From: an uncultured Succinatimonas sp.
GTDB taxonomy: Bacteria; Pseudomonadota; Gammaproteobacteria; Enterobacterales; Succinivibrionaceae
Reading direction: 5' to 3'
DNA length: 8,176 bases
Assembly (NCBI GenBank): GCA_937896115.1
Contig: CALBLB010000111.1
Coordinates: 1 to 8,176, forward strand
Part shown: one piece after another, positions 1 to 6,491 of the stretch
Position numbering within the stretch: the first letter of the stretch is position 1
How the letters are laid out: each line of letters opens with the position of its first letter
Made by a program: the position numbers and the translations under genes
Notes under the pieces: model-generated
Databases searched by the model: none
Told to the model about the DNA's origin: nothing
Seen by the model: only the letters and a program-made list of their open reading frames with translations

Positions 1-31
1 AAGTAACGTTGGTATTTACATAAAGAGCCAT
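1..31 (-). CDS. Flagellin, N-terminal fragment (gene continues past the left edge)
   Basis: Ten full codons are visible, reading MALYVNTNVT from an ATG at 31. The MA-x-x-VNTNV start is the hallmark of bacterial flagellin, whose N-terminal D0 helix is needed for filament polymerisation and for export by the flagellar type III system. An AGGAGA ribosome binding site at 39-44 lies seven bases before the ATG, and a sigma-28-like promoter lies upstream at 86-112. The gene runs in the same direction as pyrC but is separated from it by a terminator. Only ten codons are seen, so the call rests on the N-terminal signature plus the promoter class. I cannot tell whether the gene is complete beyond the edge or which flagellin paralogue it is. 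Confidence 0.8.
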   Translation of the reverse strand, partial: MALYVNTNVT

Positions 32-85
32 GATAAAGTCTCCTGCTTAAAAATCTTTTGAGGAACTTTCCCCCTCGCTGATTTG

Positions 86-112
86 TTAACGGAGATTTCA
101 GGCATCTCTTGA
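86..112 (-). promoter_or_regulatory. Sigma-28 (FliA)-type promoter of the flagellin gene
   Basis: Read on the minus strand, TCAAGAGA (112-105) is followed by exactly 11 bases and then TCCGTTAA (93-86). The known FliA consensus is TAAAGTTT-N11-GCCGATAA. The -10 part matches at 6 of 8 positions, the -35 part at 4 of 8 (T-AAG of its core), and the spacing is exact. Transcription would start near 79-80, giving a leader of about 50 bases before the flagellin ATG at 31. Late flagellar genes such as flagellin are normally under this sigma factor, which fits the gene it precedes. Confidence 0.6.
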
Positions 113-155
113 ATAAAAATAAAAATTTGTTTACAACGTTTTGTAATTAAAGAAA

Positions 156-184
156 ATTAAAACGCCGTATTAATATACGGCGTA
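156..184 (-). terminator. Intrinsic terminator of pyrC
   Basis: A perfect 9-bp stem (ACGCCGTAT at 162-170 paired with ATACGGCGT at 175-183) closes a 4-base loop. On the minus strand it is followed by a T-rich run (TTTAATTTTCTTT). It lies about 18 bases beyond the pyrC stop and upstream of the flagellin promoter, so it would insulate flagellin from pyrC transcription. On the plus strand the hairpin is followed by A residues, so termination is expected on the minus strand only. Confidence 0.8.
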
Positions 185-201
185 AAAATTTGCGAAAAAG
201 G

Positions 202-1545
202 CTAGCCGTGATTGAAGGTTAAAGCCATGGCTTTGAGATTTTCCTGCAATACTCCGTTTTTGACTGCCAATTGTCCTGAAACTATGGTGTGAACCACACT
301 GCTTTGGAAGGTATATCCTGCAAAAGGAGACCAACGGCAGGATGATGCTATGTCATCTGCGGTAACTGTGTGCGGCATCACCGGATTGATTACTGCCAGA
401 TCTGCAAAAGCACCTTCCTGAATACGACCACGATCTTTAATCCGGAAACGATCAGCTACGTTTGAAGATGAGGCTTTGACCACGCTTTCTAAGGTGAGTT
501 CTCCTCTTTTTACCAAATCAAGCAATGCAGGCAGTAAATATTGCACTCCGGTACAACCTGAGGCGCAGTTTAGGTAATTGCCCTGTTTCTTTGACAGTTC
601 ATGCGGGGCATGATCGGTTCCAATCGTGGTGAGTACTCCTTCTTCCACGGCTTTTACTATTGCCAGGCGATCCTGTTCGGTTTTAACGGCGGGGTTGCAC
701 TTTAAAAAGCCTCCTAAGTGTTGGTAGTCACAGTCTGAGAAAAACAGGTGGGGCAGTGCTGCTTCTCCTGAGATTTGGCGGGTTTTGGCGTTGCCAAACA
801 GGTAATTTCTCAGCATTTCCACCTCTTCTTTGGTGGAAACATGCATAAGATGCAGTCTGGCACCGGTACCTAAGGCAATTTCCAAGGCTTTTTGCGATGA
901 TTTTATACAGCAGTCGCGGTTTCTGATGACAGGATGCATTTCAAAGGGAATATCGTCACCGTAATTTCGGCGGGCAAGTTTTAAATTGGCGTCGATGATT
1001 GAAGTATCTTCACAGTGAACGGCATAAACCACCGGAGCTGCGGTAAAAATTTTGATCAGGGCGTTTTCATCTTCCACCAAAAGATTGCCGGTGGTAGATC
1101 CCATAAACACTTTGATGGCTGCGTATTTGTTCGGATCGGTGGCTTTTAATTCTTCAAGATTGTCTCCTGAAGCTCCTAAATAAAACCCGTAGTTGGCAAC
1201 GCTTTCAACCGAAGCTTTGTGCAGTTTGTCGTCGAGAGCTTTGCCTGACAGTGTTGGCGGGATCGTGTTGGGCATATCAAGAAAAGAGGTGACGCCCCCT
1301 AATACGGCCGCACGCGATTCAGAATAAATGGTGGCTTTTTGCGGCATGCCGGGATCACGAAAATGTACATGATCATCAATAAGCCCAGGTAATACCAAAA
1401 GATCGCTACAGTTAAGAATTTGGGCATTGTCATCGCTGATGTCCCTATCGATTCTGGCAATACGCTGATCTTCTATAAGCAAATCGCTTTGTATAATACG
1501 CTCGGGGCAGACGAGGTTTGCGTTCTTTAGCAACAGTTTGGCCAT
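202..1545 (-). CDS. pyrC: Dihydroorotase, long 'HFRDPG' type
   Basis: This 447-residue amidohydrolase should catalyse the reversible cyclisation of carbamoyl-aspartate to dihydroorotate, the third step of de novo pyrimidine synthesis, in the cytoplasm. Visible metal and active-site motifs are His59-x-His61 in DDHVHFRDPG, a candidate carboxylated Lys145 in IKVFMGS, His178 in VHCED, His235 in LMHVS and Asp311 in GTDHAPH. The HFRDPG and MPNT motifs favour dihydroorotase over allantoinase or hydantoinase. E. coli PyrC is a shorter, class II enzyme of about 348 residues, so this is a different branch of the family. The ATG at 1545 has a strong GGAGG eight bases upstream (1554-1559 region). The gene is divergent from nudF, with 54 bases between starts, and ends at its own terminator. 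A palindrome abuts the ribosome binding site and may take part in control. Confidence 0.93.
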   Translation of the reverse strand: MAKLLLKNANLVCPERIIQSDLLIEDQRIARIDRDISDDNAQILNCSDLLVLPGLIDDHVHFRDPGMPQKATIYSESRAAVLGGVTSFLDMPNTIPPTLSGKALDDKLHKASVESVANYGFYLGASGDNLEELKATDPNKYAAIKVFMGSTTGNLLVEDENALIKIFTAAPVVYAVHCEDTSIIDANLKLARRNYGDDIPFEMHPVIRNRDCCIKSSQKALEIALGTGARLHLMHVSTKEEVEMLRNYLFGNAKTRQISGEAALPHLFFSDCDYQHLGGFLKCNPAVKTEQDRLAIVKAVEEGVLTTIGTDHAPHELSKKQGNYLNCASGCTGVQYLLPALLDLVKRGELTLESVVKASSSNVADRFRIKDRGRIQEGAFADLAVINPVMPHTVTADDIASSCRWSPFAGYTFQSSVVHTIVSGQLAVKNGVLQENLKAMALTFNHG

Positions 1546-1554
1546 TTTTATTAT
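1527..1554 (+). promoter_or_regulatory. Possible sigma-70 promoter for nudF
   Basis: TTAGCA (1527-1532, 4 of 6 matches to TTGACA) and TATTAT (1549-1554, 5 of 6 matches to TATAAT) are separated by 16 bases. They would place the start of transcription near 1561, inside the palindrome at 1559-1573. The -35 box lies within the pyrC coding region. This is a consensus match by eye only. Confidence 0.35.
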
Positions 1555-1558
1555 CCTC

Positions 1559-1573
1559 CGCAGTTTAACTGCG
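1559..1573. promoter_or_regulatory. Perfect palindrome between pyrC and nudF (operator or leader hairpin)
   Basis: CGCAGTTTAACTGCG is a perfect inverted repeat around one central base. In pyrC mRNA it would form a 6-bp stem with a three-base loop (CGCAGT-TAA-ACTGCG), whose last G is the first base of the GGAGG ribosome binding site. It therefore lies where it could mask translation start, or, as DNA, bind a repressor across the start sites of both divergent genes. E. coli pyrC is known to be controlled by a leader hairpin and by PurR, but this sequence is not a good PurR box, so the mechanism here is open. Confidence 0.45.
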
Positions 1574-1599
1574 TTAATTTTAGTCAGGTTTCTTGCTTC

Positions 1600-2235
1600 A
1601 TGGATGACAACAGGAATTTATTCGCACCGAGATTTACTTTAAAAGATCTCAAGATCAGCGAAAAAAAGCGGGTGTATCAAGGTTTTTTTGCCATTGATCA
1701 ATATGTAATGACTTATCCGCGTTTTGACGGCAAACCGCCTAAGGCCCTAAAAAGGGAGATCTTTGAAAGGGATCATGATGCCGTGGCCATACTTCCTTAT
1801 GATCCTGTAACTAAAGAAGTACTGCTTATCGAGCAGTTTCGTCCCGGGGCATTGTCAGATCCAGACTCTCCTTGGCTTATAGAGGTTGTAGCAGGGATGA
1901 TCGATGATCACGAGACTCCTGAGCAGGCGGCGGTACGCGAGTTGAACGAAGAAGCCGGGATAAAAATCAAGAAAGAGGATCTTACGCGTATCTGTGCACA
2001 GTATCCAAGCCCGGGCGGAGCATCTGAATGCACGACGCTTTATCTTGCCAGAACCTCACTTGCCCACATAGCAGATCACGGCGGACTTGATGTAGAAAGT
2101 GAAGACATCAGGGTATTTAAGGTAAAAGCAGAGTATGCGTTTAAAGAATGCTTTAACGGACGTATCCATAATGCCGCTGCGCTGATTACAGTCATGCATT
2201 TGCAGTTGCATCAGGATGAGTTGCTGAAGAAATGA
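1600..2235 (+). CDS. nudF: ADP-ribose pyrophosphatase, Nudix family
   Basis: This 211-residue Nudix hydrolase is predicted to split ADP-ribose into AMP and ribose-5-phosphate, which limits free ADP-ribose in the cytoplasm. The Nudix box is complete: Gly99, Glu105, then Arg113-Glu114-Leu115, Glu117-Glu118 and Gly120-Ile121, matching GX5EX7REUXEEXGU exactly. The IEQFRPGA stretch before the box and the SPGGASE stretch after it are typical of the ADP-ribose branch. The length is close to that of E. coli NudF (about 209). It is the first gene of a plus-strand group with cpdA and yqiA, as in E. coli, where yqiB lies between nudF and cpdA; here 121 bases with no recognisable gene separate them. The ribosome binding site before the ATG is weak (AGG about 11 bases upstream). 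Confidence 0.9.
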   Translation: MDDNRNLFAPRFTLKDLKISEKKRVYQGFFAIDQYVMTYPRFDGKPPKALKREIFERDHDAVAILPYDPVTKEVLLIEQFRPGALSDPDSPWLIEVVAGMIDDHETPEQAAVRELNEEAGIKIKKEDLTRICAQYPSPGGASECTTLYLARTSLAHIADHGGLDVESEDIRVFKVKAEYAFKECFNGRIHNAAALITVMHLQLHQDELLKK

Positions 2236-2356
2236 CGATTTTCTAAAAAAGATCTGCTTTCAAGCTTAAATTTGCCGTGATGCTCAGGGTTTTTGCAATT
2301 TAAACAGTGTACACTCTGTCAAATTACGGCATTTTCGCGTTCGGTATTCACGTTTT

Positions 2357-3184
2357 ATGGACAACAGAGTATTTGAGATCATTCCCAAAAGAGCAGACGG
2401 CAGGTTCTGCGTTTTGCAGATCACCGATACGCATCTTTTTGAGGATGAGCGTGCCGATCTGTTGGGCGTGGTTACCAAAGAAAGTTTTGCTGCAGTACTT
2501 GAGGCCATTGCCTCTCAACATATTATTTACGATTTTGTTACGGTTACCGGGGATATCTCACAGGATTATTCGGCCCAGTCTTATTGCCTATTTGCGCGTA
2601 TGGCATCTGCATTGAAAGCTCCGGTGTTTTTTCTTCCCGGCAATCATGACGACGGACCGCTTGAGTACAGGATCTTCGGACCGCTTGGTATCAACACTTC
2701 AAGACAACTTATCTGCGGTAACTGGCTGTTCGTCTTCTTAAATTCTGAAGTATATGCTCAGGCGCACGGTTGGGTTTTGCGCTCTGAACTGGATTTTCTG
2801 GCAAAGTGCTGTGAAAAATATCCTTCCTTGCATAAGGTGGTAGGGATCCATTTGCCGCTGATGGTAGGCAGTACCTGGCTTGACACCCAAACTTTGCATA
2901 ACCAGGATGAATTCAGAGCCTTCATAAGGCGCATGCAAACGGTAAAATTGGTGTTATCGGGGCATGTTCATCAGGAATTTGACGAGATAAGGCGCGGAGT
3001 TCGTTATCTTGCGACACCGTCCACTTCCATCCAGTTTATGCCCAAATCGCATGAATTCGAGCTGGATAACAAAGCCCCGGGATGGCGCTATCTTTACTTT
3101 AACCCTGACGGTACCTTTGATACCGAGGTGTTCAGACTTCCTCTGGGATCGTTTGTTCCTAATTTCGGAGCTTTGGGATACTGA
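2357..3184 (+). CDS. cpdA: 3',5'-cyclic-AMP phosphodiesterase
   Basis: This 275-residue class III phosphodiesterase hydrolyses cAMP to AMP, lowering the signal that activates CRP. The calcineurin-like metal motifs are all visible: Asp24 and His26 in ITDTHLF, Asp66 in VTGDISQD, Asn96-His97-Asp98 in LPGNHDD, His165 in GIHLPL, and His203 and His205 in SGHVHQ. The length equals that of E. coli CpdA, and the LLATPST-like (YLATPST) and APGWR stretches match my memory of that protein. No good ribosome binding site precedes the ATG at 2357, but this start gives the family length. Its TGA overlaps the yqiA ATG by one base, implying coupled translation. A 10-bp palindrome (AGTGTACACT, 2306-2315) lies upstream, of unknown meaning. 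Confidence 0.93.
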   Translation: MDNRVFEIIPKRADGRFCVLQITDTHLFEDERADLLGVVTKESFAAVLEAIASQHIIYDFVTVTGDISQDYSAQSYCLFARMASALKAPVFFLPGNHDDGPLEYRIFGPLGINTSRQLICGNWLFVFLNSEVYAQAHGWVLRSELDFLAKCCEKYPSLHKVVGIHLPLMVGSTWLDTQTLHNQDEFRAFIRRMQTVKLVLSGHVHQEFDEIRRGVRYLATPSTSIQFMPKSHEFELDNKAPGWRYLYFNPDGTFDTEVFRLPLGSFVPNFGALGY

Positions 3185-3762
3185 TGCTTTTTGTTTATCT
3201 GCACGGATTTTTATCAGGTCCGAATGCTGTAAAAGCAGGGATCTTAAGAGAATTTCTTAAAGCTTATCCGCAACACGATATAGAGGTTCCGGCCTACCCT
3301 GATGATCCCGTAGCTGCCAGTGCTTATCTTGAGAGTTTTATCCGAGAACGTCTTGATAAAGACATGATCCTGGTAGGCAGTTCCATGGGCGGTTTTATGG
3401 CGACTGTATTACAATCTCGTTTTAAACTGCCTGCGGTACTCATCAATCCCTGCGTTCATCCTCAGGATTATTTTCAAAAGCTTACGGGAACTTTGCATAA
3501 CGACTACAGCGGCAAAGATTTTGTACCTAAGCCTTCGATGCTGGATTTTTTAAAGGAGCTGGACATTGAAGCAAAAAACTTCATCCCTGAAAAAACAAAA
3601 GTTTTTTTGCAAACAGGAGATGAAGTTCTCGATTATAGAAAGGCTGTGGATTTTTATGCAGGGGCTCAAATCAACATAACTGAAGGTGGTTGTCATGCTT
3701 ACAGTAATTTTGAAAAGATTTGTCCTGAGATCTTAAAGTTTGCTTCTTCGTTGTGGTTTTAA
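3184..3762 (+). CDS. yqiA: YqiA-family esterase (alpha/beta hydrolase)
   Basis: This small alpha/beta hydrolase of 192 residues (E. coli YqiA has 193) is expected to act as an esterase on acyl or thioester substrates; its physiological substrate is unknown. It shows the oxyanion-region start YLHGF, the nucleophile elbow GSSMG with Ser67, the acid region QTGDEVLDY with Asp146 as the likely triad acid (Asp150 is an alternative), and His171 in EGGCHAY. The start overlaps the cpdA stop (TGATG), and the order cpdA-yqiA is conserved with E. coli. In E. coli parE follows; here the next gene is on the opposite strand and ends only three bases away, so no separate terminator fits between the two convergent genes. 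Confidence 0.88.
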   Translation: MLFVYLHGFLSGPNAVKAGILREFLKAYPQHDIEVPAYPDDPVAASAYLESFIRERLDKDMILVGSSMGGFMATVLQSRFKLPAVLINPCVHPQDYFQKLTGTLHNDYSGKDFVPKPSMLDFLKELDIEAKNFIPEKTKVFLQTGDEVLDYRKAVDFYAGAQINITEGGCHAYSNFEKICPEILKFASSLWF

Positions 3763-3765
3763 ACA

Positions 3766-4494
3766 TCAGAAAGTAAGACCGGCATTTATTTTGATTGCAG
3801 TTCCTGAAACCTTGGTCGATTTTTTATTCAGTAAAAAACGGATCTCTTCGACCATGTCGTCAACAGAGATTAATCCTAGGCCCTGACGTTTGAGGACTAC
3901 GTCGCCAAAATCGCTACCGTAGACTTCTTTTATATCAGAAAGCATCGGCGTATCGATGTACGAAGGTTGAAGAGTATTGATTTCTACATTCTGCGGAGCA
4001 AGATCTAGAGCAACGTTACGTACAAAAGCATCCATGGCCGCTTTGGTACTGGCGTAAATATAGTTACTTTTAAGCCCGGTTACGGATGCACATGAAGATA
4101 TTCCTATTATGCGCAGACGACGTTCTTTGCTTTTTTTTAAGGTAATAAGTCTTACAAGTTCGGCAAAAGAGAAATAATTAACGTTCATCATCTTAAGATA
4201 GAGATCGTAAGAAGCCTTTCGCAATGAAGTTAATTTGTTAAATCCTGCACAATGGACAAAACCGTCAACTTCATCAAGATAAGGGGTGATTTTTTCTTTA
4301 ATTGATTCAACTTCACAAAGATCGATATTAACGGTTATGCATTGGTAAGAAGGCATGAATGCTTTTAACTTTTCAAGTTTGCCTTCGTTACGACCGATGG
4401 CAACGATTTGAACATCTTCTCCTTTGAAGGATTTTACTAAAGCCTCTCCTACTCCTGAGGTTGCCCCGGTTACGATATATTTCTTCATCGGCAT
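3766..4494 (-). CDS. FabG-like short-chain dehydrogenase (probable 3-ketoacyl-ACP reductase)
   Basis: This 242-residue SDR has the NAD(P) loop TGATSGVG (Gly10, Gly14, Gly16), an HCAG version of the NNAG motif at 81-84, a likely Asn106, Ser134, and the catalytic Tyr147-x-x-x-Lys151 in YASTK. The C-terminal INAGL ending and the length fit the classical FabG-like group. Its start overlaps the stop of an acyl carrier protein gene by one base (TAATG), so a reduction of a 3-ketoacyl group on a carrier to 3-hydroxyacyl is the natural reading. Start choice is unsure: ATG codons at residues 1 and 3 are both possible and neither has a clear ribosome binding site. A nucleotide-sugar or other SDR function cannot be excluded by sequence alone. 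It is the last gene of the operon and converges on yqiA. Confidence 0.8.
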   Translation of the reverse strand: MPMKKYIVTGATSGVGEALVKSFKGEDVQIVAIGRNEGKLEKLKAFMPSYQCITVNIDLCEVESIKEKITPYLDEVDGFVHCAGFNKLTSLRKASYDLYLKMMNVNYFSFAELVRLITLKKSKERRLRIIGISSCASVTGLKSNYIYASTKAAMDAFVRNVALDLAPQNVEINTLQPSYIDTPMLSDIKEVYGSDFGDVVLKRQGLGLISVDDMVEEIRFLLNKKSTKVSGTAIKINAGLTF

Positions 4495-4712
4495 TATTTC
4501 ATAGCAAGTTCGACAATGTCACCGACTGTGGTGCACTTGGAAAGATCTGCCAAACTTACATTTTTCTTTAATTTTTGTTTTAAAAAAACTACTACTGAAA
4601 ACAGTGCCAAAGAGTCTATATCATCACAATCGGCGATTACGGTATCAGTATTGATTTCATCCAAAGGGTCGATAGCTTCGATGATATTCTGGAATATTTC
4701 GTCTTTAGTCAT
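4494..4712 (-). CDS. Acyl carrier protein, 'DSL' type
   Basis: This 72-residue acidic protein has the length and helix pattern of a free-standing acyl carrier protein. The phosphopantetheine site is Ser34 in DDIDSLALF, with the standard Asp-Ser-Leu signature. The ATG at 4712 is preceded by AGAGGA at good spacing. It overlaps the downstream reductase by one base, suggesting that the two proteins work as a pair. Residues around the site differ from the housekeeping AcpP pattern (usually GADSLDTVELV), so it is probably dedicated to this cluster. It is quite different from the second carrier protein of the operon. Confidence 0.87.
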   Translation of the reverse strand: MTKDEIFQNIIEAIDPLDEINTDTVIADCDDIDSLALFSVVVFLKQKLKKNVSLADLSKCTTVGDIVELAMK

Positions 4713-4771
4713 ATACGGATCCTCTTGTTATTTAAATATAGTTGACCGGTAATTAATAAAATTTAATGTGT

Positions 4772-4806
4772 GAACTTTATAATTTATAAGTTAAATTATA
4801 AAGTTC
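4772..4806 (-). repeat. Perfect 15-bp hairpin formed by the 3' end of the GNAT gene
   Basis: GAACTTTATAATTTA (4772-4786) and TAAATTATAAAGTTC (4792-4806) are exact reverse complements separated by five bases. In mRNA the hairpin contains the last nine codons of the acyltransferase gene and its stop codon (TAA at 4777-4779). The stem is AT-rich, with few GC pairs, and no clean U-run follows on the minus strand, so it is not a standard terminator. It could slow or partly stop transcription, or protect the 3' end of the upstream message, ahead of the 64-base gap before the second carrier gene. Confidence 0.6.
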
Positions 4807-5316
4807 GCTTATTTTTTTAAATTTTTTATTTACAGAGTCTCCATTGTTATTCAGTTTCGCCGAAAGATGATAATATTCATTATCCTCACCGTCAATTTTA
4901 TATCCAAGCTTTAAGGTATCAAATATCAGCGCTTTAGCATTGTTTTTTCTTACTATCAGTTTTGAATGTAGCAGATTTTTTTGTTCCCAAATATACCTTG
5001 CTGCTATGCATGCATGAGTCCTTACTATCGAAGATTCATCAAAAAAATAGCATCCTGGCATAAAAGTACGACTTACTTCGTCCAGCAGAACACAGTCAAT
5101 CACTCCTATAAGTTTGTCGTCGTGAAAAACCGCGTAATAAAAAAGTTTATCGTTATTATGCAGACTCTTACAAAAATTTAAATGTTCATCTTTTGAAATT
5201 ATTTCTGTGTTTCGCATTTGTTTTCTGATTTCTTCAGCATTTCTATGCTTTAAGATTTCAAGCAGAACATCTTCTGAAAGATGATTAAAGTTTATAAATG
5301 ATAAAGTAGCCTTCAT
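4777..5316 (-). CDS. PseH-like GNAT N-acyltransferase
   Basis: The product is 179 residues from the ATG at 5316. Its N-terminal pattern (FINFNHLSEDVLLEILKHRN, then EIRKQMRN and EHLNF) and the C-terminal NNAKALIFDTLKLGYKIDG stretch resemble PseH/FlmH-type enzymes, which N-acetylate UDP-amino sugars in flagellin glycan synthesis. The usual acetyl-CoA loop (Q/R-x-x-G-x-G/A) should fall near VRTHACIA but lacks the glycines. An ATG at 5382 would add 22 residues inside the upstream synthase gene; I prefer 5316 because the family pattern begins just after it and it lies seven bases after the previous stop, although no clear ribosome binding site is seen. The operon context suggests transfer of the acyl group built by its neighbours to an amino sugar. 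The region is very AT-rich. Confidence 0.72.
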   Translation of the reverse strand: MKATLSFINFNHLSEDVLLEILKHRNAEEIRKQMRNTEIISKDEHLNFCKSLHNNDKLFYYAVFHDDKLIGVIDCVLLDEVSRTFMPGCYFFDESSIVRTHACIAARYIWEQKNLLHSKLIVRKNNAKALIFDTLKLGYKIDGEDNEYYHLSAKLNNNGDSVNKKFKKISELYNLTYKL

Positions 5317-5323
5317 TTTATTA

Positions 5324-6487
5324 TTATTGTTCAAATTTTTTTTTCCAGTATTCAATCCATTGTGCTCTGTTTTTAAAATCATTATCCTTCTGAAAATCCT
5401 TTATTTCACCGCACTTACTGTCTTTTAAGTCAAGTACGGCGGTAACGCTTACCAGACCGTTTCCATAAGCGCAGCAAAGGTAAGGTTTGTCTTCAAATTT
5501 ACCGTTTTTCCTATGCTGGCAGGATAAAACGGTGGGAATTGAGCACATGGTATTGTTGCCGTAGACGGAGAACGGCTTGTAGTCGGTTTTTTCAAGAGGA
5601 AACTGAACGATCTCGGCAATCGATTGAACGATTTGCTTGTTGGCTTGATGCAGACACAATTGTGAAAAATCTTCAGGTTTTAAACCTAGATATTCCATTG
5701 TTCCTTTAATTTGGGCCGGAACTTGATTTATGGTGAATTCAAATACGGCATTACCGTCTAACTGAGCGTCGGTTAAACGTGTTTTATATCCTGCTTTTGA
5801 GATAAACGGTTCGATTATCGGTGCATTGAATGCAGAGTCGGCACTTTGTTTGAAATCGTAATTTAGTCTGAATCCGCGTCCTGGGGTTATGATCTTGTCA
5901 TATCCGTATGAGAAGGTGGCAATGTTGTAATAAGAGTCATGATTTTCTTCGGTGTATTCAAGTAAAGTGGCACAACCGCCGTCACCAAAGAGCGGGGCGC
6001 TGTTTCTGTCGGCAGGATCTTTTCCTTTGCTGGGAGTATCAGCATTTAACAGCAGTATTTTTCTATGGGCACCGCTTTCTATAAGCATTGAACAAAGATA
6101 AAGTCCGTATAACCAGCCGGCGCAACCTTGTAATACTCCTGTGGCGATGCAATCTGAAGACAGATCAAGTTTATGATGGAGTTCATAGGCATCTACAACA
6201 CCTGGATAGGCCATCTGTTGATATACGTATATCAGCGCATCGATGCTGTTTTTATCTATATTGTTATCTTCTATGAGATTTTTGGCGCTTGCTAAAGCCA
6301 GATCCTCGGCACAGGTGTCTGTATCGACTACTCGTCTTTTATAGAATCCCACCTTCTTTTTCATGCGCTCTATTTGACGAATATTGTTGTCATAGTATTG
6401 AGCTTCGTCAAAAATATTGATTTCTTTTTGAGGAACCACAACCGACAAGCAGGAGATCTTGACGTGTGAAAATTTATGTACGGTCAT
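5324..6487 (-). CDS. FabH-like 3-oxoacyl-ACP synthase III (first of two paralogues, HQAN type)
   Basis: This 387-residue thiolase-fold condensing enzyme carries the full ketoacyl synthase III triad: Cys122 in LQGCAGW, His280 in LHQANK and Asn311 in VYGNNT. It should perform decarboxylative Claisen condensation of an acyl primer with malonyl-ACP. It is clearly longer than E. coli FabH (317 residues), with a charged, Trp-containing tail after about residue 353 that lies beyond the usual C-terminal strand (AYGNGLVSVTAVLDL). Its N terminus (SHVKISCLSVVVP) aligns with that of the neighbouring synthase (SHVKIKALCAVVP), which supports the ATG at 6487 and a paralogous origin. It begins four bases after that gene. 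No strong ribosome binding site is seen, so it may depend on coupled translation. Substrate and product are not determinable from sequence. Confidence 0.87.
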   Translation of the reverse strand: MTVHKFSHVKISCLSVVVPQKEINIFDEAQYYDNNIRQIERMKKKVGFYKRRVVDTDTCAEDLALASAKNLIEDNNIDKNSIDALIYVYQQMAYPGVVDAYELHHKLDLSSDCIATGVLQGCAGWLYGLYLCSMLIESGAHRKILLLNADTPSKGKDPADRNSAPLFGDGGCATLLEYTEENHDSYYNIATFSYGYDKIITPGRGFRLNYDFKQSADSAFNAPIIEPFISKAGYKTRLTDAQLDGNAVFEFTINQVPAQIKGTMEYLGLKPEDFSQLCLHQANKQIVQSIAEIVQFPLEKTDYKPFSVYGNNTMCSIPTVLSCQHRKNGKFEDKPYLCCAYGNGLVSVTAVLDLKDSKCGEIKDFQKDNDFKNRAQWIEYWKKKFEQ

Positions 6488-6491
6488 ATTC

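Noticed and set aside
131..146. Inverted repeat TTACAA-CGTT-TTGTAA upstream of the flagellin promoter
   Set aside because: Arms of six bases in AT-rich DNA are easily due to chance; no known operator was recognised, so it is not listed as a feature.
202..1545. Allantoinase or hydantoinase instead of dihydroorotase
   Set aside because: The HFRDPG and MPNT motifs are those of dihydroorotase; E. coli allantoinase has HISEPG at that site, as I remember it.
2307..2615. Open frame of 102 codons overlapping the cpdA start
   Set aside because: It lies out of frame over the well-supported cpdA gene, and its protein has no recognisable pattern.
4516..4752. Plus-strand open frame opposite the DSL carrier protein
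   Set aside because: It mirrors the carrier gene and has a low-complexity product; the minus-strand gene has the ribosome binding site and motif.
4713..4776. Promoter for the ACP-reductase pair in the 64-base gap
   Set aside because: TATATT-like -10 sequences exist, but no -35 box at suitable spacing was found; the AT content makes -10 matches uninformative.
5317..5382. Longer start of the GNAT gene at 5382
   Set aside because: It would overlap the synthase gene by 59 bases and add 22 residues with no family similarity; the GGA before it is only two to three bases from the ATG, and the PseH-like pattern begins just after the ATG at 5316.
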